Shown here piece after piece: positions 24,168 to 33,127 of a stretch of DNA of 64,000 nt (positions are counted from its first letter, which is position 1; every line of letters begins with the position of its first letter). Source of the stretch: Chlorops oryzae. Taxonomy: Eukaryota > Arthropoda > Insecta > Diptera > Chloropidae. The stretch covers positions 37,106,559 to 37,170,558 of the forward strand of contig CM035806.1 of assembly GCA_020466095.1 (NCBI GenBank), in the 5' to 3' direction. The position numbers and the translations under genes were made by a program. The notes beneath the pieces are model-generated. The model had not been told where the DNA came from. It searched no databases and was given only the letters and a program-made list of their open reading frames with translations.

Positions 24168-25021
24168 TTTTTGATTTCCCCCCAATTTTTAATGCTATTG
24201 TAAGCACAGTCGCTCCTAGAGGGGTTAAAATGTAAGACCAACCCCCATTAGTATTTCATCCCCAACAAATTTAATGAATCCCCCCCACCGTCCTAACAAG
24301 CCCCAGAGTGACCCTAGAGGGGGAAAATGTATGACCTACACCCCATATTTTTTTTAGTTCCAGCAATTTTTCTGAACATATCTAGCCTCTATCTTCAATA
24401 TTTAAGGAGGTCCCCATACAAATTTTAAATTTTAAAATTAATTTTTATGAATTATGAAGACAAAATCCGCGAAAACTTTCAAAATTGACGCTGAGTCGCA
24501 CGTAGTGGGCTGAATGAACTCCCATTAATTCTCCCGCAAACATTTTTCTCAAACACATTGTATATCCCCTATCTTCCTACGCTTGGGGGGTCGCCGTATA
24601 AAATCCGAATGAATATATAATATGTATGGGGAAAAAACTGGGTATTGTAAGTTTCATTATTTCTCCTAACAGGCCAAAAATTTAATATAGTATCAAATAA
24701 CTTAATGTTCGACTTAAGTGGCCAAGACCTGAATTTCTGATGAATTTTTTGGGACTATAAACTTATAATCAAAAGACATTTTTTTGAAACGCCATTTCAC
24801 TGTTTTCACGTTCGAATCCTGGGGATAGTTAGGATGGTGGAAGGTAAATGCATAAAAAAAATTACTTTTGTATCGGAGTCCCCTTAAGGAGAGGACATAG
24901 GGGAGGTTTGTTGGCAGAAATTGTTGGGGATGAAAAAATAATGGGGATTTGCCTTAAATTTTACCCCTCTAGGAGCGACTCTGCTAACAGTAGCATAAAA
25001 AATTGGGGGGCAAACCAAAAA
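24168..25021. mobile_element. Inverted-repeat element with modular CCCC-rich arms
   Basis: Left and right ends are inverse copies. Shared words are CCCCCCAATTTTT, ATGCTA, GTCGCTCCTAGAGGGG, CCCCATTA and CATCCCCAACAA, over about 140 bp with mismatches. The left arm continues with two further degraded repeats of the same module (starting near 24311 and 24490). They keep the order TAGAGGGGG, CACCCCAT, CTATCTTC and GGTCCCCATA. No target duplication can be read because the right end abuts another element. No frame has a domain, and the family is not recognised. Confidence 0.7.
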
Positions 25022-25026
25022 TAAAA

Positions 25027-25290
25027 TTTTTCATACCCAGCAGGGCATATTAGTTTTTTGCGGATCTTGTAACAGTAAGAACTAAGCTCCGCAGATATAG
25101 AAAATTGTATATATTCCTGATCAGTTTCGAAAAGTGAATCGATTTAGACATGTCCGCCGTGGATGATCCTTAGCGGAAATTGATGATGTCTGCCCACTAC
25201 TACGCCCACAAATGGAAAATTTTCGTAACTTCCGAAGTAAAAAGAGTTGTTGCTTCGGATTCGAAACATAGTTTAACCAAGGGTAATGAA
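25027..25290 (-). mobile_element. Truncated INE-1/mini-me-like copy (subfamily of 9270)
   Basis: This is the 3' part only. Its left edge TTTTTCATACCCAGCAGGG matches the start of the full copy at 9270, followed by ACTAAGCTCCGCAGATATAG, GATTTAGACATGTCC and TTCGTAACTTCCGAAGTAAA. The GTCY tract has shrunk to a single unit. The sequence stops matching after about 25290, so the 5' half with the CAAGTAAG head is lost. Confidence 0.82.
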
Positions 25291-25465
25291 CACGACATAT
25301 GCCGTATGTTTAATCCACATTACGCATACGCAATACGCTAAAAGATGGGCATTTGTGCAATTTAAAGCCACCAGATGCACTTTTCCAATATAAACATTTC
25401 GCGCATTTTTTTCTCCCATTGAATCCCAAAAACTTTGCTGAAGACACCAAAAGAATTTTCCTAAC

Positions 25466-26053
25466 GGTTTTAAAGCAATTTTTTTAGATTTCAGCTTGCT
25501 ACATAATTGAAAAATATCAAAAAAATTCCATCACGTCAGAGTTCAAAGTTATTCGCGTATTAAATTTTTAAATACTATTGATATTTTGAAAATCATATTC
25601 CTCAAAGATGGATTTTACTTATATCTCTGCAACGGTGAAGAAGTCGATGGTCAAATTTAGCACAGACTTTCACAATGGATTATCCTATGATCACAGACAG
25701 CGAGCTTGAAAGATCGCTCAATAATGGTGGAGCTATGTTCATTTAAAGAAAAAAAAGCATGAAAATTTTACATACAATTTTACATTTTTCGACTTTGAGC
25801 ACAATTTTTTACCATTAATTTAAAGGTTTGTAAGTTATTTTTGATTTCATAGTAAAAAATTACGTTTTAGTAACACAAAAGCCTTAAAAATTTTAAGATG
25901 GCTCAAACCATCTTTGGGGAATATGATTTTCAAAACATCAATGGTATTTAAATATTTAATACGCGAATAACTTGGAACTCTCACGTGATGGAATTTTTTT
26001 GATATTTTTCAATTATGTAGCAAGCTGAAATCTAAAAAAATTGCTTTAAAACC
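25466..26053. mobile_element. Foldback element with about 147-bp arms
   Basis: Arms 25466-25612 and 25909-26053 pair closely. Shared words are GGTTTTAAAGCAATTTTT, TTTCAGCTTGCTACATAATT, CGCGTATTAAAT and TTTGAAAATCATATTCC. The loop is about 300 bp. True ends and target duplication are not clear. No coding frame is present. It looks like a MITE or foldback of unknown family. Confidence 0.68.
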
Positions 26054-27535
26054 CCTTGGATTTTTGTACTGCTGTAATTTTATAATATATTTTATGAAAC
26101 TAACAAATTTTTATATGGAGTTTATATGGAAAATTTTGAACGCTGGCTGCGACCCCTAAATGTCATTTAAAAAATTTGAAAAAACTACAGAAATGTTTTC
26201 TCGGGGTATATATTAAATTGACGGGGTGTCGCGCGGAAAATAAAAAAATTTTTAAAATAAGGACCACCCTACTATGTATGTATGTCAAAAGATCGAATTT
26301 GAGTAAAAAATATGTCCAAGGCTGCCGTTTTCTTATTAGCAGTCAATTTGAAAAAGTAATGATGCAGAATGTAACGTTTTTCTAAGCACTTTTAGGAGAA
26401 TCGGTCAAATTTCACTCCTCCAAAATGCGCGACGCTATATGTAATGGCACACATTTTATTAATTAATTCTGGTTGTGAAGCAAAAAACAAGTGTTTCAAA
26501 ATAATTCAACGACTCATAAATGGTACGAGTCTTCTTCTCCTCTTCCGGGTAGAGATCCCTTTTGATTTATACTACTTATTGTTTGTAAAAACTTCAGTCG
26601 CCTTAAACACAGGTTTTGTTGTCTGTTTTCTTTTTTTCAATAAAACCATTTTCTCTTTTCTCTTTAACCGAACGAGTCTATTTCGCGCCATGTTTTTCAA
26701 GAATCTATGGCTATTTTGGGTATAAACCTATTACAAAAGTTACTTGTCTTGTTGAGCTTATGTTTCCATGTTTCGTCTTTTTTTTTCGTGTTCCTCTCTC
26801 TATTTTTTTTATTTTTTTTTTATCTTTTTATTTTTTTTATTAAGTATTTTGACTTCCATCCTGCCTGGCTTACTGACTGTCTGAAATCATCCAAAAAGCT
26901 ACACTTTTGAACCGTTTAGGGCATCGGACGCGCTTCTCATTTAGCAATGAAGTCGTAATCCACACACACACACACACACACACACGCGTGTCTTAAACTT
27001 GCAGTCATTTTGTTGACAAACAAATATGGAAACTAATCCTCGGTAATTAGTGCACCAAAAACTTACTTGTGCGCAACGCTGTCACTTGCGGTCCAAGTCC
27101 GAGCCTGTCGCATTCTTTCGTGGATTTTCGCAGTAACGAATATGAATGTCGTCCTCGTGAATATTAAGTAAACTTTTGCCCTCGTCATTCTTCCACTTCT
27201 CTTCTAATATTTTGTCTTGTTTTTGGGTTTTTTTAAAAATTTTTTTTTTTTTTTTGTATTTTATTCTCGCTCTGACAGGAAGGAAAACCGAATTTAACTT
27301 GAGCATCTCTTAGCCAACTGCAAAGGCGTAGCTTCCTCGATGGCTGCTCCAAAAATGGAAACCAGAAAGAGAAAAAAAAAATACACTCAAAAAGGAGTAA
27401 CAGAAAATGGCGGGAAGAACAGATCCATGTTGGACTATGGCTTGGTCAAATAAAAGTTTTGTTTCCATGTCGCTAATATTGCCACTGTTTTAAGTTGTTT
27501 TCCATTTTCGTTTTCATTTTTATTTCTATTTCTAT
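26054..27535. other. Non-coding stretch with (CA)n
   Basis: (CA)n of about 12 units lies at 26961-26986. T-rich frames at 26444-26910 overlap in different phases and encode Phe/Leu runs only. No gene is recognised. Confidence 0.5.
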
Positions 27536-27705
27536 AGGGGTATTCACAAAGGCGTGTTGAATACGTTGGAAAGTCGGAAAATCGGAAAATTGCGACTTGT
27601 TAAAAAATTTTTAAACTTTTTTTGTATCTGGCACAACTTTTTAAGCAGTTAAAATTTTCCGATTTTCCAACTTTACTATTTTCCGACGCCTTTGTGAATA
27701 CCCCT
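27536..27705. mobile_element. 170-bp MITE with 20-bp terminal inverted repeats
   Basis: The ends AGGGGTATTCACAAAGGCGT are perfect inverse copies, and a second shared block (TTGGAAAATCGGAAAATT-like) lies inside each arm. TAT on both sides (27533-27535 and 27706-27708) is a candidate 3-bp target duplication. A GGGG-start with a 3-bp duplication would suit PIF/Harbinger, although that group prefers TWA, so the superfamily is left open. Confidence 0.75.
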
Positions 27706-28235
27706 TATGTTTTACTTTTTTTTTTGTAGTTGCGGCTTTATTTTGCTGCTTTTCGTTTATTTGGGGGGTTTTTTTTTTTTTTGTGTTTGTTTGGCACTGC
27801 TTTTCTACTTTCCGTCTCTCATATTTGTCAGAATTGTTATTAGAAAAGTTAAGCACTTGTTTTGATAGTTCTTTGCAGTTCCCCGAATTTTCTACTCATT
27901 AGTTCTGGCTTTCTGCAAATGGGATTAATTAGTTTCGAATTTCAACTTTTCGGAGCTCAAGTGAATTCATGTTGCATGCGTTCTGTTTGCCCTTGTTCGT
28001 TCAAGTTCTTCTTTTTGTTTTTATTGTGCAAAATTACTGGAATTCATAATGTAAGAAGTATAAATTATGGTGGTCTGTCTACAATAAGTGACTCATAAAA
28101 ATGACTCGTGATTTTCATGGCATTTCATCGGAATATGGATTTATCAGTTCTAGTAATCGTTGCGAAGATAAAATTCATTGACAAATATAATTTCTGTTCT
28201 TCGAAATGTTTATCCAACACAAAAAAAAAAAAAAA
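27706..28235. other. Non-coding stretch, no gene seen
   Basis: Poly-T and poly-A rich. It ends in an A tract that forms the left flank of the next element. Confidence 0.5.
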
Positions 28236-29476
28236 CAAGTAAGGGTATTCTAGTCAGGCGAGCCTGAAAATTAAATACCCGACACAGACACACATGTTCA
28301 AATAAGTTTTTATATCAAGAGGAGTTTAAGGCCATTAGAGGCCCCATATACCGACTTTTGTTAAGTTTCTTTATGAAAACTGCCCCTTTGCCACGCCTAC
28401 TTTTCAAATTTTTGTTGAACTATAATCGGAGGCTTAAATATACACTCAAATTCTAAGTTTCATTGAAATATTTCGAAAAAGTCCGATTTAGGGACAGTTT
28501 TGAGATTTTTGTGACAGACCCTAGTACTGGAGGTACCCTTAATAATGGATCGATCAAGAAAATTTTTTACGAGGGCGTTTCCGGCTAGAAAGGAACCCAA
28601 AGTGCCAAGTTTCGTTCAAGTCCCGTTTAAATTTCGGGTGTAGGACGCAATTTTCGAAAAACTCCCTTCTACCACGCCCACTTTTTCAATTTTTGGAAAT
28701 CGTATTAAATGCCTTTAAACATGTTGAAATATCAAATTTCATTAAAATATCTTGAAAAACTTCGATTTTAGAGCAGTTTTTGTGATTTTCATAACAGACC
28801 CTAGTACTGGAGGTACCCCTAAAAATGGTCCGATCGGGTCCATTCTCGAACTTGTTCTTACTCATGTCCCCGTGAGCACGCATACCAAATTTTGTCAAGA
28901 TAGCTCAACTCCTTCGATAAGATAACTGTATACAAACAGACGGACAGACAGACGGACATGTCTAAATCAAATCTCCTGGTGACGCTGATCATTTCTATAT
29001 ATCGTCGGCTTAAAGTGTAAACCTGCTAACTAACAATTTCAAAACTTTACAGGGTAAACAAAAAACATTTTTTTTCAAGATTTCAAAGTAGGAAAGGAGA
29101 CCCAAAATATGGATGGTTTATTTTGTTCCTATATGAAGTCTGTTCTAAATTCGATTTTGTGCACCATACAAAGTCTACTTGGAGTCACTTGCTGGTGTTA
29201 GCTGTGAACTTTGACCAAAGTTGGACTTAGCAGTTTTACTCATAACCAATTTCTCCGTATTTATAATTTGAAATTAAAAAAGATTTTTTTTTCCTGACGA
29301 TGCTTTTTTCTATCGAATGACATCGAAAAATCGGAATCGGTTAAAAGTGGACTTAGCAGGTTTACACTTTAAGCCGACGATATATTTTGTGTGGTCTATC
29401 TCAACTGGTTCTGGGTGTTACACACAACCCAACAAACGCAATATACCCTCGACACAGAGTGTGTCGGGTATAAAAA
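28236..29476 (+). mobile_element. HINE/INE-1-like element, copy B, full length, interrupted
   Basis: Complete from CAAGTAAGGGTATTCTAG and the TCAGGCGAGCCTGA hairpin to the closing CGACACAGAGTGTGTCG hairpin (29450-29466) and GGGTATAAAAA. ATACCCGACAC near the head and GTGTCGGGTAT at the tail are subterminal inverted repeats. The body carries two diverged half-units with CCTAGTACTGGAGGTACCC, then the GACA/GACG run at about 28933-28960. A 379-bp MITE splits the tail at 29002. The element is non-coding. Confidence 0.9.
29002..29380. mobile_element. 379-bp TA-targeted MITE inside HINE-like copy B
   Basis: Perfect 28-bp terminal inverted repeats begin TCGTCGGCTTAAAGTG and end AACCTGCTAA. Comparison with the uninterrupted copy at 45349 shows four TA steps where this copy has three plus two around the insert, so TA was duplicated. 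TA duplication points to the Tc1/mariner group. No open frame, so non-autonomous. Perfect ends suggest a recent insertion. Confidence 0.88.
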
Positions 29477-30160
29477 CTCTTGTACGTTAATACAAAAATT
29501 TTTTTAATCAGGACAACAAATTCGTGATTAAAACTCATCCTTTTCGCTGTCGTAAGCTATTTGTTTGATTGCGGCAATTACTCGAGATATTAACACTCAA
29601 TGCACTTTTTCAATCAACGATTTGCAATATGAACAACCAAAAGTATTATATTAAGACTCAATCAATAATTTCAATCATGTTTTTTGTAATATTATATGTT
29701 ATTAACCATCGAAGAAAGTATTTAAAATCAACAAATTATTTTAAACAATTAATTTTAGAATGAACAACTACATTTATTGAAAACCGAATCGATTTTAAAA
29801 TTAATTTTAATTGTTTTAAGAACTTTTATATTTTTTAGCTTTAGGGGAAAATCGTTGAATTCTGTCCCCTTAAGAAATTTTGCTATAAATTCAAAACGCT
29901 GACACTCAAGATAAGCACTTAACATACCATTAGCAAGAGAATATCATTACCTTTGTTTTTGCAATATAAAATTTTCATCAATAACCTACTTAATATAGAT
30001 TATTTTAGAAACATTCAGTGTACGAACTTTTGAAGGTTCGAAAATTAGTGCTCTAAATATGACCCCCCCCCATCTCTTGTTTTAAAACCAGTGGAAAGCT
30101 GTACCCAAATCATATCCTATTGTATTCAGCAATATCCGAAGTTTTTTCTTGCGAAGAAAA
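29477..30160. other. Non-coding stretch, no gene seen
   Basis: AT-rich; no repeat or frame of note. Confidence 0.5.
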
Positions 30161-31230
30161 TACAGGTGTCCCGTAGGTGAGTGCTTTTTTTTACAATGGT
30201 ATGAGGTACGACGAACAAAAAATCGTATAGGGGTCCCAAATGCACCCCTGAGGAGTTATAGGGCCTTAAAGTTTTCTGGCACTAAGTCCAGAAAAACAAT
30301 TCTCCCACGCTAGTGGCTTACTGTAGAAAAAAATTGTAATGCGGTTTGAAAGCCAATTGTACAGCTTTTGGGCAAAATTGAATTGATGGTCAAAACTGCA
30401 GTTATTGTGTGAAAAATAAACGCTCAAAGTCAAAATTCTGAAAAAATTTTCAATTATTTTACTTTAGCCATTTTGGTATGGAAAAGGTCCAATTAAGAAT
30501 GCTTTTTTAATTTTTTTTTAAATCTTCGATCAATTTACTTCAAATCTGTGGTACATTTGTTATAACTTATTAGCGGTTTAACCTCAGGAAAAATAGGATT
30601 TAAAAACGAACTTGAACTTTTTTTAAAATCAATTTAAATAATCTCAGCAAAAAATTACCAATTTTTCCAATAAAAGTACGTATAATTTTAAACCAAAATT
30701 TGTCTTAAATAAGAAATTGCTAACTGGCCATTGTAAGCCAAAGATTGCTATTTTAAGAATTTCATCACATAAAAAAAAGTTGAAATTCGTTTTTAAATCC
30801 CATTTTTTCGATGGTTAAACCGCAAATAAGGTATAACAAATGTACCACAGATTTGAAGTAAATTGAACGAAGATTTAAAAAAAAATTAAAAAAGCATGTG
30901 TTAATTGGACTTTCCATACCAAAATGGCTCCAAGTAAAATAATTGAAAATTTTTTCAGAATTTTTGACTTTGAGCGTTTATTTTTCACACAATAACTGCA
31001 GTTTTGACCATCATTCAATTTTGCCCAAAAGCCTGTACAATTGGCTTTCAAACCGCATTACAATTTTTTTTTCTACAGTAAGCCACTAGCGTGGGAGAAT
31101 TGTTTTTCTGGACTTAGTGCCAGAAAACTTTAAGGCCTAATCCTCAGGGTGCATTTACCCCCCCCCATACGATTTTTGTTCGTCGTGACCTCCCTACCAT
31201 CCCTGTAAAAAAAGCACTACGGAACCTGTA
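30161..31230. mobile_element. 1.07-kb foldback with arms of about 430 bp
   Basis: The outer ends read TACAGGTGTCCCGTAG and, inverted, TACAGGTTCCGTAG. The arms (about 30161-30610 and 30790-31230) share long blocks such as CTTAGTGCCAGAAAACTTTA, CGCTCAAAGTCAAAATTCTG (left-arm reading) and ACAAATGTACCACAGATTTG (right-arm reading). TA lies outside CAGGT at both ends, consistent with a TA target duplication. The spacer is only about 180 bp, so the element is almost entirely palindromic. No coding frame is present. Tc1/mariner affinity is possible but unproven. Confidence 0.75.
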
Positions 31231-32399
31231 TATTAATAACGCTTAAAAATTTGGTTTTTTCCACACGGTTGACTTCCTATAAAAATCGATGTTCTAAGAA
31301 ACCTTATATTTCTTTTCAAGTTTTTATTTTTCCTTTTAAATTCCTTAACATTATTATCATACACCTTCGATATTATGAATAAAATCCTTATCATGATAAA
31401 TTCCCACCCAACATTTGGAAGACTGTTTTATGAGAAGATTCATTTACGAGTCTTTTTCGAACCCCCTTCATGATTAGAAAATGATTGATCACATGCATGA
31501 TGAAAAGAAGACTCGAAAACGACTCTCCAATATGTTTCAAAAGCGAGTCGTATTCAAATTACAAAAACAAAACTATAGAGCAATCGCCAATTAATCACGT
31601 AGAGGACAAGTTTAAGAGAAATTCACGTTCTTTGAAACTGCATTATTACTTTTTATCATTTTCATATAAAACTAAGAAATTATGGAGCCCCCTTTTTTTG
31701 GCGCCCAAATTTTTAAAAAGAAAAATGCTATTAATGGCGCCTAAATGGCCTATGAAACCAGTATATTTTGTAATTAATGACATAAAAAAAAAAACTTGGA
31801 AACTTTTCTTCCGATAAGTGCCTAAAAGTATTGAAAAACATTGCTTATGAACCTGTCTTCAGGAACAACTTTTTGAAAAAATCCGTTCTGTGCTACCTCT
31901 AATTCTTTTACAACGAACCAGAAAAAATTATCAAAAATACTTTAACCCATAAGCTTTTGAAAAACTCAAAATTCGAGAAAAAGTTTTTTTTTTGGGACAT
32001 CCTAATGTATACATTTAGGTGTTGAATTCAATTGTGTGTTACTTTAACACATTAAAGATTACTTATACATACGTTAAAGTGCTTCGATCTGTAAACCTCC
32101 TATTCCACTTGCAGAATAATATTCTATGGCCCATACTTAACCATACCATATGTCCGTTTTTTCGCTTGACAGTCCGTTTTTTTTAAGCCAATGCAGCGGT
32201 CATGCGAACATATTTGAAATCATGATTAGTCATGCGATTGTATTTTTTTTTTTAGATATATGCCCACAGCCCATAATTTTTTGAATTCAAAGTTTTCAAG
32301 ATCCGAAAAACGACGAGTACCATTTTGAGGGGTAGGTTCTTTACATCCACGCGCTTCGTCTCGCCTACAAACCAAAAAATTGCCGGCAATAGTTGCCCT
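31231..32399. other. Non-coding stretch with an orphan element end
   Basis: At 31998-32022 the phrase TTGGGACATCCTAATGTATA is the inverse of the end of the element at 46558 (ACATTAGGGTGTCCCAA) with one change. It may be one surviving end of a related copy. The 110-codon frame at 31485-31817 has no known domain. Confidence 0.45.
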
Positions 32400-32593
32400 C
32401 ATTATACAAGAAAACAAGATAGCGCCACTTCAGCCCGATGATGTCACAAATACAAAACGAGAGCTTCGTTGTTGTTGTTTTGCATGTTAAGCCCAACGTC
32501 ACAACTATACTTTAGCATTGGAAACAACAACAATGCGAATGCTTTAAAATAGCGGTACCCGAAGTGGCGCTATCTTGCTCTCTTTGTATCATG
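32400..32593. mobile_element. Short inverted-repeat element (GATAGCGCCACTTC arms)
   Basis: Arms of 32-33 bp at 32400-32431 and 32561-32593 pair well, sharing CAAGATAGCGCCACTTC exactly and a diverged CATGATACAA block outside it. The loop contains two opposed GTTGTTGTTTT and AACAACAACAA tracts. No target duplication could be fixed because the outer boundary is uncertain. Confidence 0.65.
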
Positions 32594-33124
32594 GTTGCCC
32601 TAATGTAAAAGGGCACATTGACAAGTTTAATTTAAATTGGGTTGTTGTGACGCTAAAGATTTTGATGAAAAATAATTGTTTTTTATTCACTTAAAAACTG
32701 ATGATTTGCAATCTCAAAGCTTAAATGCTTTGTTGTATTTGTAATCTCACAATTGTTAGTTCTGAGTCCGAAAAACTCAATTTGTTTGAACAGAAATAAG
32801 GGATTTTTGTGTAAATATATACTTAAAAATGTGTCCGTGTTTCGTACATTTTTTTCCAAATTAGCGTACAGCAAAAGAAAATGTTTTTTCACATTTGTCC
32901 GTTTTTTTTTTGCAGAAGGGAGATGGTAACGTTACCCATACTCAATAATTATGCCGAAGAAACCGTAGGTCAAATGTGAATCTTAATCTTGCGCTTTTGT
33001 GTAAACAAAGATTTTCCCATGCTATATTTGAGTTGTTTTTGTCGTCATATCTCAACAAGAAAAGATACAATCACTTCTTAATCTCTTAAAACTCAAGCCA
33101 CTATCTATTTTCTTTAATAAAGAT
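32594..33124. other. Non-coding stretch, no gene seen
   Basis: AT-rich; no frame with a domain. Confidence 0.5.
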
Positions 33125-33127
33125 TTT

